A stretch of DNA of 64,000 nucleotides from Flexamia atlantica (Eukaryota; Arthropoda; Insecta; Hemiptera; Cicadellidae): assembly GCA_035578135.1 (NCBI GenBank), contig JAQJVK010000073.1, positions 186,001-250,000 of the forward strand. The letters run 5' to 3'. The position numbers and the translations under genes are program-made. Under the pieces are notes generated by a model. It did not search any database. It was not told where the DNA came from and worked only from the letters and a program-made list of their open reading frames with translations. Below are positions 28,188 to 40,034 of this stretch, piece after piece (positions within the stretch are counted from its first letter, which is position 1; every line of letters begins with the position of its first letter).

Positions 28188-28542
28188 GGCTCCTTTCACA
28201 CGATGCCATTTTTATGCGGCTTCTAACATGCGGGAAGGGGTCGTGTGACCTGCTGCCGTCCGGCCGTTGTTTTGTAAGAGATGTTTTTGATGTGGCTGTC
28301 TGCTGCACGGCTCCTCGCCGTTTATTCAAGCGTATCAGAGCATATACAGTACCGTTGAAATCAGCTGATGAGTTCAAATTGAGTTGTGCGATCGGTCCTG
28401 AAGTGGCCAGATCGCAAAAAATAACTTGCGGCTTGTTGCCGCGACGTGTGAAAGCACCCATAAGGTTACCTTCAACTATGAATCGCAAAACTCCTTGACG
28501 TACGATAAGAGCTGCTCAAAACTGCCTCGAGTGAAAGGGGCC
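28188..28542. mobile_element. PIF/Harbinger-like MITE (GGCYCCTTTCAC ends)
   Basis: Starts GGCTCCTTTCACACGATGCC and ends ACTGCCTCGAGTGAAAGGGGCC. The ends are inverted over GGCYCCTTTCACNCGA. Flanks are CAA (28185-28187) and TAA (28543-28545), a near 3-base duplication as in Harbinger. The overlapping open frames on the two strands reflect a GC-rich body, not genes. A fragment of the same family lies at 37821-37875. Confidence 0.65.
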
Positions 28543-28712
28543 TAAGCTTTGGTTTTTTTCTATTACATGTTCGTGCAGAGGAAATACTGAGGAATTTTTA
28601 GAATGGAATATTATTAACTATTAATTAATCAATCAATCATCTTACTAGTGTTTATTTTTTATGTTATCTACTATGCTTATTGTATTAAATGACAGCAAAG
28701 ATATTCTTATTC

Positions 28713-29507
28713 CAGGCACGGCCCTAGGGACTTTGCCGCCCTGGGCGAGATCGGCGACCGCCGCCCCCCCCCATGTATCCCGTCTATAATTGTTTACACC
28801 CGGCTCCACCCCTTCCTTGAGCGATCGCCGAACTACAGTGTCTCCACTGTGATGCGATCGCACCACATTAGTGTCTCCCTAAACTCTTAAATAACTACAT
28901 AGGGGTCCCAAGTGTAAATTGCACATTTTAAAATTATTTTCATTTCATAAGCTGGTTTACAGTTGCAGAGATCTATTTTTTTAATAATCTGACTAAAAAA
29001 TTTATCCGAAGGTTTTATCATTTCAATCATTCTTTGGTGAGACAGGTACCTCATGGAGGACGTTACCCTGAATAAGAGTGAAGGATGAGTGTGATGATCG
29101 TGATGATAGTGGCGCGATCTTGTAGCCTTGTTACTGACTAAGGTTGGCACGTTCCTTAGACAGGACTGTTAATTAATAGCCCAACAGCTAATGGCAGCTG
29201 GCTCCAGAAACAACCCTTCAAAAAGCTACTAACTTTTCTCGGAATCGATCTGGCTACCTACAAGTTTGTAGGCGGGCACTATAACCACTACACCAATCAA
29301 CCAAAACAAGGTAATCAGCTATTAAGTTACAATTGACATTTAAAACTCTTATAATGAAGTTGGTCAACATTTTAAAGCACCCTCTAGAAACAAATCAAAG
29401 AACGGCTCGGGGCCCCAAACCAATTTGTCGTTCCTTAAAATTTGCCGCCCCAAAAATCTGCCGCCCTGGGCGGCCGCCCAGTCCGCCCACCCCTGGGGCC
29501 AGCCCTG
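28713..29507. mobile_element. hAT-type MITE (CAGG ends) with exact 8-bp duplication
   Basis: Starts CAGGCACGGCCCTAGGGAC and ends GTCCGCCCACCCCTGGGGCCAGCCCTG (read the last bases as CCAGCCCTG). The flanking 8-mer TCTTATTC is exact at 28705-28712 and 29508-29515. GCCGCCCTGGGCG recurs near both ends. The body includes a tRNA-like insertion at about 29236-29302. No transposase. Confidence 0.84.
29236..29302 (-). repeat. tRNA-like SINE head or tRNA pseudogene
   Basis: On the - strand it begins GGTTGATTGGTGTAGTGG, a good A-box context. It then has CCTAC...GTAGG pairing where an anticodon stem would be, and GATCGATTCC resembling a B box. It lies inside a hAT element, so it is more likely a tRNA-derived SINE head than a working tRNA. 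The acceptor stem pairing is not convincing. Confidence 0.45.
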
Positions 29508-30164
29508 TCTTATTCAAACAAACTATTTCACAAAAGTGGTTGTATCTGTATAAGATAAATATTTTTATCATTTACATTGTCTGATCACTTCAATTTAAGA
29601 AACATTTATCTATATATGCTGCATTTGACAATATATTTTTTAGTAATTGACTAATGGAAAAAATCATCAAGTAATTAACTGAGTATACTGCTGTTAAATT
29701 ATTTATCAATGATCTATTTTCAATGACATGGTTGATTAGGTACTGCTAAAACTGTGAAAATAAAAATCCATGAATAATATTAAGCCATTTATTCTTTAAA
29801 ATTTGTTATTAATGATCTTCAAGTTGTTGATGTATTTTTGAGTTTTGACTTTTAAAATTCAATTGCCTTATTTAAAAAAACCCCTGTTCAATTTTAAAGT
29901 AGTTACAAACTTTTGTCTTGAAACATGCTTAAGTGTATTAACAGTTCAGTCTAATGAGGAAAATAAGATGAAAAGAGAGTTAATTGATTTGAAACAAACA
30001 TATTCAAGAAACAAACCATATTTACACCTACATCCTAAGAGGTTGTAGTCTGTTTCCGCAATGTTAACAGTCCCACCCTGACACCGTCAGTTGTCTGCCT
30101 CTTGGATTGAAAGGGGAGAATGCCCAAGGGGAGTTGTACCCCCTTGCACATTCTTTACCTAGAG

Positions 30165-31021
30165 CAGGGCCGCCGAGAGCCAAGTCGGGCCCCAAGTCTG
30201 CACACATCATGGGCCCTCTGGGGGGTCAGGGGGGTATGGAATACCCCCCAGCGAAAGGGGGGTCCGGGGGCCCTCCCCCGGAAAATGTTTGAGTATTAGG
30301 TCTCTAAACTCGCGTTTTTAGGCAGTCTAGAGGTGGAACATCATACGTATCCGAACCTCCAAAAAACACCCAATAATCCGAACCAACTGAGGCTGAATGG
30401 TCGGTTTAACTTAGAAAATAGTCTACTCCGATCAAAAATCAAAAACTTAAAAATTATCAGCGATCCCGCACTATTGCATTTTCCATTCATTCGTCTCTTT
30501 CCCATAACTTCCGCGTTCATTCCACTTACAAAGTTACTCTTCCGTTTTTTCGCAATCAGTGTGCACGATTGTTTTTTCCTGCCATCTTCATTTATTGCAC
30601 ACATATGTTGTGCTCTTGCTAACTACCATCATGTTTAATTTCCTAACATATTTAAGTTGTTGTTAATATATTTTAATTCAGAGGGATGGAGAGGGAGGTA
30701 GAGTCGCTCACGCTCACAACTCGCTGGCCGCCATCGCCGTAGCTAGTGTACAGTATAGTCAGCCGCAAATATAAAAAAAAAAAAACAGACAGAGACAGAA
30801 AGACAAAACAATCGCTTTTGCCTAAACTAAATACTGTATTATCAAAGTAATTTGTCTGATAAAGTTAGACATTTTATTTTTTAACATTTAGGCCAAATTT
30901 TATTTCTAAGAAGTCGTTAGTAATATTTCCTCAATCTAAAAAAAATCCGCTCATCCCGGGCCCCTTCGGAGCCTGGGCCCCAAGTTTCAGACTTGGCTGA
31001 CATGGCCTCTCAGTGGCCCTG
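30165..31021. mobile_element. hAT-type MITE (CAGGGCC ends) with exact 8-bp duplication
   Basis: Starts CAGGGCCGCCGAGAGCCAAG and ends CCTCTCAGTGGCCCTG. ACCTAGAG is duplicated exactly at 30157-30164 and 31022-31029. GGGCCCCAAGT and a CAAGTC/GACTTG pair are mirrored near the ends. A G/C-run segment (30220-30282) can fold. The remaining sequence is AT-rich, with no transposase. Confidence 0.86.
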
Positions 31022-31521
31022 ACCTAGAGAGGCGTTAGTGACACACCCTTTACATAGGGCTAAAAAATGTTACAGGTGACTGGTTTGGATAAAATAGTTT
31101 GAAGAAGAAAGATCAGACACATATTTTACTTCAAAATAGGATAGAAACAATGTAAGATCTATGATCAATTTGAGAAAAATGTAAGTAAATAAAGATGCTT
31201 ATAGTACTAAACAAACAGTTAATTTCTCAGTAAAATACTGATGAAGTAAAAAATTTCAATTTTCTGACCTTTGATTTAAATTAAGGGTTGACAATACTGA
31301 CTAGCAAACTTGATTATAGTGAATGATATATTTCTATATCCTTTGTTCAGAGGATCATGCGGTAATATTATTGTGTGACGCGGGACACGTTAAGAGGATT
31401 GTCTTGGGACCCTCGTCTGATAGTGTCAGTTTAATCTCATTGTTTTAAGCTAGGTTTAACAAGTTCATAATTCGGATGATACCATTTACTGTTTACTGAC
31501 ATCTACAACATAACATCTATA

Positions 31522-31734
31522 TAGGGTGGTTGCACCAGTGAATGACTGATCTTGTACCAGTGAGTGACCGGTCTCTTTTGGCTGAATTACTGTCAAAAAG
31601 TGAGAGTGGCAGCTGACAACAATGAACAAAAATTAAAATAGCTGAGAATATAGATCATACTAATTGAATGACCGATCATGTTTCTGTGAATGACCACGAA
31701 GGTTTCCTCCGGTCATTCACTGGTTTTTGCCCTA
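31522..31734. mobile_element. Small TA-flanked MITE with GAATGACC repeats
   Basis: The left end TAGGGTGGTTGCACCAGTGA and the right end TCACTGGTTTTTGCCCTA are inverted over the CCAGTGAATGAC block. The (G/A)(A/T)GAATGACCGRTC motif occurs four to five times in 210 bp. It lies between the hAT and the truncated LINE. Confidence 0.6.
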
Positions 31735-31892
31735 GTTACGTTCTAATTTATGCCAACCCTCTTTAATAATTTACTATAAAAATGTAGATCAATAAAATAG
31801 AATTGATTTTAAATTGTAGGGTAATATGTTAACTATTGTAGGGTAATTGCAACACATTTTTTAAATATTCATCAATTACGGAATGAATGTAA

Positions 31893-31916
31893 ATCTATCT
31901 ATCTATCTATCTACCT
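31893..31916. repeat. TATC microsatellite
   Basis: Five to six TCTA repeats just upstream of the truncated LINE. Confidence 0.8.
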
Positions 31917-32019
31917 CTACCTTGCAGAGATAGTAGCTATAGCAGGAAACATCAAAATCGAAGATAGTTGGACACTCGATTTTATATATGCTTGAAAAGT
32001 ATATAAAAAAACAGCGTAG

Positions 32020-32712
32020 CTGGTGGGTATGCTCCAGCGATCTCAGAATTATTGCCTGAGATATGTGTATGGTCTTAGACACGATGAGCATATCACGCCA
32101 TGCTACACTGAGGCACACATTTGAAATTGCATGATCAAAGAGCAATTAAAATTCTTTCGTTACTTTTCTCAATTTTGAAAACTAATTTCTCAAAATATTT
32201 TAAAACCGATTTTAAATTTGTGTCTCAAGATAGTTTCCGTATTTCACGTTCTTCCTCAATCACTTTGCGTATACCTCATCATGTGACCACAGCTTATGAC
32301 AGGGGTTTTGTTGTTACCGCCTGCCGTCTGTGGAATACCCTACCTATGGAGGTCAGATCCCTTGATAAGCGCTCCCAGTTTGTGGCGGCATTGAAAACAT
32401 TTTACCTTGAGCGGATGGTCTCGGCTGGCGCGTCTTAGGGTTTCCGCGTTTGCGCGATTGCTGATGCATGTGTGCTTGAATGTGTGATTGGAAATTTTTT
32501 TTTTTATTTGCCAATTTTGTATATATTTTCTGTAAATATCAGACAAGTTTATTTTTAAGTTATTTTTTTTTGTAAATAGTTAATTTATTCAGTAGCTCAT
32601 CCTTCTGTTTATTATTTTGTATATATTTAACTAGTCCATGTTAAGTGTAAGAAAGAGCCATGTGGCCCTAACTTTGCATGGTTAAATAAAGAATTTTCAT
32701 TTCATTTCATTT
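32020..32712 (+). mobile_element. 5'-truncated CR1-like LINE copy, same family as 56067-61344
   Basis: RT C-terminal remnants are readable in + frames. Leu-Gln-Arg-Ser-Gln-Asn-Tyr-Cys-Leu-Arg then Arg-His-Asp-Glu-His-Ile-Thr-Pro (about 32033-32115) precede a frame change. The last 105 residues (to 32438) end with Val-Thr-Ala-Cys-Arg-Leu-Trp-Asn-Thr-Leu-Pro. These align with the last residues of the intact ORF2. The 3' UTR has the GAGCC-ATGT-GGCCC hairpin (32655-32668), AATAAA (32685) and a TTTCA tandem tail. Confidence 0.85.
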
Positions 32713-33754
32713 AATTTCAAAAGTATTTTTGATTCCACAACTTTTAACCATTGAAAGATGAATGCTAAATAATATTCTAATGCTGTTTTTACACTTACTT
32801 ATAATTAGCTAGCCTAAACAAATAAGTGTTCAATACTAATTTTTTTAGTAAAACCGTCATTCAATAGTGCACTCACCCAATACAATATATAATTACGTAA
32901 GGAAAATTTCTGCACCAAAATTTTGGGCGATTGGCAAGGCCCAGGATGATGGAAGAAGACTCAAATTATAGGTTTTGATCCCAGGGTCTTGGGATTTTAC
33001 TGAAATTGCTTGAAGAGTACCAGAAAATGAGAAATAATGCAAAATATCTGCCATTGGAATCTAAAAAGCATCAGAATCTAAATATATAAGCTTTGTTTAC
33101 ATTAAAATTTGTGGTACTGATGCTTGATCTAAAGAAATATGCTAGATATTGACGTATGTTTTATTTTAAAGCCCACTAACTCTAAAGGTTAAATTTATTA
33201 TAACTGATTATTTTGATTTATATTTTTGTGGATATTTGCCATCATGCACTGATAAGTAAAAAACAAGTAACATGCTTTTTACTAATCCGTGATGGCAAAC
33301 GTCCGTAAAAATCAAAATCTTATACCTATAAAAGGCAAAGCCCTCACTCACTCACTCATCACTAATTCTCCAACTTCCCAATAACTCAGAAGGCTGAAAT
33401 TTGGTTCACTGTTTCTTTGGGCATTAAATAGGAAAACTAAATGGTTTTCATCCTGATCTGACCCTCGGACTCCGCCATGGACCCTCTCAAAGATCCCATA
33501 TTATCCTTATGGCAGAATACAAATTGGTGAAATGTTTATATTTAAACAGATGTAAAATGCAAGAAATTTAGTGGAATGTCAAACCAGCTGTCAGGAATAG
33601 AACATAAAATAAATCATTGACTAGACTAGATCATACTTATAAGACCTTTCTTCCCCGTAACAGCTGTTAATGAAAGAGCTAATTTAAACCATTTATCTAC
33701 ACCATTAGAAAAAAAATACTTTGCCTTTGTCTTTTAGAAAATTTCACCGATGGA

Positions 33755-34100
33755 ATTATTACCATAGGTCTCACAGCAAGACCTAAGCGAGAGACCATGA
33801 TAACTTTTCATTTTGGAGCTTCCAGATGCAAAAAACACTATTCAAACTATATTTAAAGCTGAAAACACAGTACATTGTCCCTATAGAAAAATTCTATATC
33901 TCGGTTATTACTCAACATATCTTGATAAAACTTGGTATGTGGTTTTTTTGGTTCAGATTCACCTGATATCGTTTAAAAACCACAAAATTTTTGAATGACT
34001 GTTGCAATAGACCTGCATACTCATTTCCTATTTTATTCTTATGGAAGAAATGAAATAAGGTCATGCACGTAATCTGGAGGTCTGCTGCAACGGGGGTATT
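33755..34100. repeat. Short copy of the GGTCTC/GACCTGCATACTCA repeat family
   Basis: It begins TTACCATAGGTCTCACAGC with GGTCTC...GAGACC as a hairpin. Later it has GAAAACACAGTACATTGTCC and CTTGATAAAACTTGGTATG. It ends with GACCTGCATACTCATTTCC. All these blocks occur in the same order, but far apart, in 39905-44300. Confidence 0.65.
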
Positions 34101-34222
34101 TTCATGTTCAAGATAGACCCTAAAAACCTTAGAATTTTTTTGACATTAAATCAAGGCAATTTCTACGTTTTACGTACATAAACTTTCATGAAACAGAAAA
34201 CTGCTTTAGGATTCTCTAAGTA

Positions 34223-34460
34223 CGCAAGGTCTACTGCGACGGAGATTTTATATTCCAGCTTAAGAGCCACTATACAGTATACCATGCATGCAAGCAGATT
34301 CAACGATATTGGGCATAAGCCTTCCCAGGGCAGTTGCACTCTTGAGGCCTTTATCGGTGGGGCGCTGAATCTGCTCATATGTATAAGTACAGGAAGGCCA
34401 AATAGAAATACCTCCTGCGGGGGGCAGCAATAGAATAACTCCAGTCGCAGCAGACCTGCG
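34223..34460. mobile_element. Small inverted-repeat element (about 240 bp)
   Basis: CGCAAGGTCTACTGCGACGG at the left is the inverse of CCAGTCGCAGCAGACCTGCG at the right, 19 of about 22 positions. No clear target duplication. The three overlapping open frames here are not supported as genes. Confidence 0.55.
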
Positions 34461-35010
34461 GACTTTGAGGATTCCTGAAAACATCTTTCTGGTTAATGAA
34501 AGTCCATCTTCTTTATATTTGTCCAATACCACTTACCTATCATTGCTCAGCCCAAACTACAAGACTTAGAACCTTGGACCTTTGCATGGATGATCTTAAG
34601 GGTGTAAGCATCCCCTAAGAACGGGTTTTTTAATTCAAAGTTTTAAGGGTTTTGGCGGGGTTGAAGTTTATAAATTTTCCTACGCAAGTGGAATGGATGA
34701 TCTTTTGTTTAATTTTCAATGTTCATTTAACAAGCAGGTGGTTCAGCTTCACATATGGATACGATTTTACAGCTGATTTATAATTTGGTTACTTTCATAA
34801 TGGTTTTATAGTTGTTTTGTTGATTTTTTAGGTGATATGTACTATGTTAAATATATAAAAGTTAAATTTAGTTTAGTTAGTTAACTTAAAAGTCGTCATT
34901 CGTTTTTGTACCTCATCTGTTAAATCATAAACTCAGTATGTGGCCCTATCTTCAATTAGGCAGCGGGAGTTACAGTTTTTATCGTGAGCAAAGCCACGGG
35001 TAACTGCTAG

Positions 35011-37228
35011 TCAAAATATATAATCATCATCACTAACAATGAATTTCAGACAAAGAACTGACTAAGATTCTTACTTCTACATTTAGGGGCTTTTGCTCAT
35101 CAAAGCCGCTAGTTAACATTTTTTTTTGGCTTATATTTTTTTTGAAACAATGTAAAAACTGATCAAGCCTTTATTGGTTTAAGTTTTGAACGGTGCTAAG
35201 GAAAGCCTTGTTTCTCATGTTAATTTAAACATTTTTATTGCAGTTATTATCAGTGAGTATTATAGCTATTGGATAAGTCTGCAGGGATGGTTTCCCCTAA
35301 AATTGATCACCATCTGAGATTTGGACCCATTCTTTGCCGTTCCTTGAGTGGACAAGGGGGAAAAGCAGTAAAACACATCTGGGTACGAGGGGTGTGTTTG
35401 CAATAAACTGATATTGTTAAAAAACAGACCTTATTGTTGTTACTTTACTTACTTTGTTAAAACTTGGAAATCGCTAAGGAAGTAATTCAGATGGTATCTT
35501 AAAGCATGAATATAATTTACATAAAAAAAATTTGTGATTGAAATTGGTATGTTACTATTTTTTTGACTGAATTAAGTCTTAAGACACATTAAGATAGTCT
35601 CAATAATTTAGTATCGTTAGTGTAGGATAACTCCAAATAATGCAAGAAATCTTTGGCTAAAATATCACTGAGTTGGTCTTGTTCCTGGATTCCTGAAATC
35701 CCAAAATGATTGTATTAAAATTTGGCGAATGGGTCATTTTGTGCTGGTTCAGCGCTAATTTTAATTAATTTTATTTATTTATTTAAAGAAAAGTCAAAAA
35801 ACAGTAAGCGGAAATAGAACATTGTACATGAAAGAAGTCTCTTCAGTAGTTTCTTGTAAAATAATTAACTCCAACTGATGATACTCTTAATTTACACTAG
35901 TTGGACATATAGGCTAAACTGAGTAGATAACTAACAACTTTTGTAATTTACAAAGATATCATACCAGTTGCCTCTTCTTAGATAAATTACTATGAGATCT
36001 TTAGTGAAGCAATTAAACTTGTTAAGGAAAACGTTGTCTTAACTGTTATTATCAGATGTATAATTTAAGGTTTTCTTTCATTCCTGACATTCATCCTAGA
36101 GTTTCTAGAGTTAGTATTACAGGCAAAAATTCAAATATATCAATGAGTTATGGTAGTTAAATTATAATGAAGGAATATTGGCTTAGCTTATAAATAATTC
36201 AATTTTAAATTGAATATTAAAAAAGTCCCTGTTTTATTCAGCACATACTGTGTTAGGATACGATGTTAGGACTTTGTTAAGAATTGGGAAATAATTAGAA
36301 ATTAAAAAAAAATATTATTATTATCAGTGGTTATTATTTATCAGTGGTTGGTTTATTATTTATTACTGATTATCAGTGGTTACTTTCCAAATTTGAAACA
36401 AAGCTAAAAATGTCACTCCACTGAAAATCTTTTCTTTAGCCTTAATATTAAAAGAAACAACTGCCAATACAAGAAATCCTACTTTTATCATCAAATAATA
36501 ATTCAACTTTCCATTTCTACAGCAGCCATGTTTCTACGACAGGGGTCCACTTTCTGACTTTACATATGGCGAGAAACATAATATTCCTACTAACGTTTTC
36601 TTTTTAATTAATGTTTATGATTAAATGTACTAAGTTTTTGTGTCTTAAATGATTTTTTTGCTTTTCAAATTTTTGATCAATAATATGAAGGTTATAATCA
36701 GTTGTTAAATGTACAAACCAGTTTAGTGGTGGATGTGTTATGTGACAAATTAATGTAGACAAATTATCTAGAGGCAGTTGAATGACTGCACGTAAGCCAG
36801 TACTGACCAGTCGCTACTAAGTGAAAAGTTCATTAGTTGCTAGTACATTGTTAATCATTCATTATCCCTCTGCTGTATTGTCATAAATACTTTCTATAAT
36901 TTATAAAACTATATATCCATGCTTTTCAGAACCCACTCTTCAGTCTTGAATTTGACAGTGTACAAAGCTCGTGTGAAGCATATGTTATGAAACCGGTTTT
37001 GTGTTATTGAGATGTTTTATGAGAGTTTGGTAAAAATTAGGGGAAACATCTGAGCCTTGGGGTATTTCCCCCAGAATATTGGCTGGTGGAAGCATCTGTT
37101 TCTCTGGAGGGGAGAAATGTTTTTTCTTTGAATTGGCATTTCCATGAATTATAGTTATTTATCTACCTTGGTGAAAGTTCACAAAAGCTGAAGGCAAACT
37201 TGAGTATGATATGCCTAGAGCCAAAGTA
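35011..37228. other. Intergenic AT-rich DNA, no gene seen
   Basis: Only simple-sequence stretches (a TTATTATTTATCAGTGG near-duplicate at 36320-36385). No gene or element ends were recognised. Confidence 0.4.
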
Positions 37229-37700
37229 CAGGGCTTGTAACAGGTTATTTTTTTTAGTTTTTTGCTCTTGGTTATTTTTTGTTATTTTTTGCTCTTGGTT
37301 ATTTTTTGTTATTTTTTTGGAATTCGGTTATTTTTGTTATTTTTTTTGGAATTTTTGTTATTTTTTTTTATTTCAACCTCACGAACTGCTACAAGCCCTG
37401 TTTACAGTATTCGTCTGTCAGACGATCTCGTAGCAGCATCGCGGCAGACGAATCTCATCATCGTAAAATGTGTGAAAACTAAGTCTTGTTGCGTGAAAAC
37501 CAAGTCTCGCCGTCAAATCTAGGCAGATTTGTGATTAGTCTGTCGAGATTTTCTTTTGTACTAAGGTTAAGAATGTATTATCCCCAATATAACGCTGGTT
37601 TTCTAATTTTTAGCAGCATTTTTTGTGTACAAAAGGTTATTTTTTTCTTATTTGAGTTATTTTTTATTTTTTTCAACCTCAAGAACTGTTACAAGCCCTG
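37229..37700. mobile_element. CAGGGCTTG-ended element with duplicated internal end
   Basis: Starts CAGGGCTTGTAACAGG and ends AACTGTTACAAGCCCTG. The 6-mer AAAGTA flanks both sides (37223-37228, 37701-37706). The last approximately 30 bases are duplicated inside at 37371-37402 (GAACTGCTACAAGCCCTG). The inner sequence is dominated by GGTTATTTTTTGTTATTTTT repeats. It may be a hAT relative or a mis-repaired insertion. The open frames here are poly-Phe/Leu artefacts of the T runs. Confidence 0.6.
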
Positions 37701-39177
37701 AAAGTACTATGTTAAGCAGAGTAATCCAGTATTACGTGACCAAAACCTTTCGGGTCATTATCCAGTCACACAAAGCAAAGTAACTGGATAATTAAACCAG
37801 TCATTAGTGTGTCTTGAATTTTGTAAAAGCTCTTTTTTGATGCGGCTATCTGCTGCACAGCCCCTCGGCGATTAATTTAATGTTCCCCAAAACACACGAC
37901 CCTGGGAAACACAGGTGCCTGACCCTCCACCTCCCCCTGAATTTTTGTATGAGCCGTATCTCTTGGCTGAGTCAAACGGTGTGGATACATAGAGAAGAAA
38001 CATTTTAATGTTTACAATAGGAACAACATTCAGGTTTGGACCCTAACCTTGATTCGGCAACATTCTTGCATTTGTGTCGATAATGTAGCAATGAATCATT
38101 GCAGATTTTTTACCAAAAGCCTGTCAATTCTCAAGAACATTGATGAAAAGTATCAGAGGAAAAAGGAAAATTATTTTTTAATAATCTCCTCTTGCTATCC
38201 AATATGCCTTCCATAGGCCATTTACAAAAAAAAATAAATAAAATGCTCACCAAAAAACTAACGTTTTTCAAACAAATAGTTTATATGCATCTCTCTTGCG
38301 AGTGGCAGTAATTTATATAATGCATTCTGCAGCCTTGTTTAAAACAAGTCAGTCCCAGGCGTTGCCTTTGTTTAATCCTTGAGGCAAAGTGATTGTTGAA
38401 ATCTCTCTTGGCACATATTGATTATTTAATTGGATATTTTTAATGACTTTTAATTAGCATTTTGATTCATCATTATCAACTAAATATTCTTATAGAAGAA
38501 CCCTTTTAAAATAAATTACATCATACTACTTTGCAAAAATAATCGTAACATTACACTTATAACTTAAAGGATGATATATCTAAAGGTTATACAAGGTTCT
38601 AGTGATCTGCAAATAACTATAAAATCTGGTTTATCGCTATAAATCATATTCTGCTTTCATGTGCCCTTAGAGGAAAACCAAACACAGTTTTTTTGCAAAA
38701 AGGATTAACTCTATACTCTACAGAACTTTTGTATTTTTAGTGTTGTGAGAATTTAAATTTTATTCCAATCTCCTACTATTCTCTCAGAAATAACTATTGT
38801 TGCGGATACAAAATTGAAAGGTTTTAGATAATAAATACAATACCAATGAAAGAGATACAAGCCAGATTCAAACACATATTTAATAGCTTTAACTATTCAA
38901 GAGTAGGGAATAATTGTTGAAACTAACTACCTTAAGTTATTGCTTAAGTTGTTTCTAACAATCAATCCTAGTTATCAATTGCTCCTAACAATTTCCTCAC
39001 TAATTCAGGTGTTTTTACCAAGGTTGCCAAACTTTTAATTCTCTTGGTGTATAATGCTAAAAAATAAAACAAAACGGCCTTCTAATTACACATAAAACAG
39101 TTTCAACAACCATCTCCTCCGCTTATCCAAGCACTAACAGTAATGATTCCCTCAAGTCTCCTAAGTTATTGTTGTAA
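37701..39177. other. Intergenic AT-rich DNA, no gene seen
   Basis: Apart from the MITE fragment at 37821 nothing was recognised. Confidence 0.4.
37821..37875. repeat. Fragment of the Harbinger-like MITE family
   Basis: It shares TTTTTTGATGYGGCTRTCTG and CTGCACRGC(C/T)CCTCG with 28275-28325 in the same orientation. The rest of the element is lost. Confidence 0.55.
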
Positions 39178-39900
39178 TTGCTCACATCGACGGCTGTCAG
39201 TTCAAAGACAATTCCACAGTCAGCACGCCTGTCGTCCTGGTTGTTTTATCGTCAGTTAAATCTAATGAAAACTCGACTTAAGGCTCTCGAATTAAGGTTA
39301 AGAAATTCTCAACTTAATTTCTCAAAGCCCATTGATAAGGTTGCAAGAAAAATTAACAGCGAAATTTTCACTATTCACAGGCTGGCTTTGTTTTCTGTTA
39401 GGAAGGTTCTTCTCACTGCCTATTTCACTTGTGTGTACCCTCATATGTGTTACGGTGTACCCATTTGGGGAGTCGAAACTGTTAGAACGAAGAAGATATT
39501 CATATTACAAAATAAAACTTTGAGACTTATAATAGGTCTAGGGAGAATTGAAACTTGCAAAGGTGTATTTCCTGGCAATAATCTGTTTACATTTCCTTGC
39601 ATTTATATTTTCAAATGTCTCTCGTTTTGTTAAAAATAATCATCTGTTCCAGTCCACTCTCTCATATATGTTTGACTTTAAAAGGCGAGATGTCCTAACC
39701 ATTCCCCAACACAACACCAACACCACTTTTTTCCAAAACCAAACGTTTTATTCTGGAATTAAGTTATTCAACTCCCTCCCACCCCACCTGAGATCTGTTT
39801 CTTAACCAGTCTAAAAGGCTTCTGAGGACCTTTTTGTTTAGGAAAGAGTTCTACAGTGTTTCTGAGTATTTGAATTATACAAAGTTATTAGCGAATTTCC
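39178..39900 (+). pseudogene. LINE reverse transcriptase C-terminal fragment, third family
   Basis: It reads Lys-Ile-Asn-Ser-Glu-Ile-Phe-Thr-Ile-His-Arg then Tyr-Phe-Thr-Cys-Val-Tyr-Pro-His-Met-Cys-Tyr-Gly-Val-Pro-Ile-Trp-Gly, the usual thumb/C-terminal block of Jockey/CR1-type RTs. It then has Leu-Gln-Asn-Lys-Thr-Leu-Arg-Leu-Ile-Ile-Gly and, after a frameshift near 39550-39620, Ile-Pro-Gln-His-Asn-Thr...Lys-Leu-Phe-Asn-Ser-Leu-Pro. The N-terminal RT and the catalytic motifs are missing. Frames are broken by stops. Confidence 0.72.
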
Positions 39901-40034
39901 CCTATAGGGAAGAAGCTGTTACCGTAGGTCTCATGGTAAGACATAAGCCCGAGACCATCATAACTTTTCTTTTTGAAGTCCCCAGATGCCAAAAACACCA
40001 TTCGTTCATTTTCATAAATATATATATGTATATA

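Larger units (their letters stand above)
33318..35010 (+). mobile_element. Helitron-like non-autonomous element
   Basis: Begins TCTTATACCTATAAAAGGC after an A and ends GGGTAACTGCTAG before a T, the A|TC...CTAG|T layout of Helitrons. An 8-bp-spaced ACTCACTCACTC run follows the 5' end. The 3' end (AGCAAAGCCACGGGTAACTGCTAG) resembles insect Helitrons of the Lep1 type. No Rep/helicase gene was seen. It contains two other repeats: 33755-34100 (shared with 39905-44300) and a small inverted-repeat unit at 34223-34460. Confidence 0.6.

Noticed and set aside
28159..28498. 109- and 94-residue open frames on both strands
   Set aside because: They lie wholly within the Harbinger-like MITE, which has GC-rich, stop-poor sequence.
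31022..31500. Gene in the interval between hAT and MITE
   Set aside because: No open frame over 60 codons with any motif; AT-rich and featureless.
37200..37701. Three Phe/Leu-rich open frames resembling membrane proteins
   Set aside because: They come from GTTATTTTTT runs inside a repeat element; all three frames are hydrophobic.
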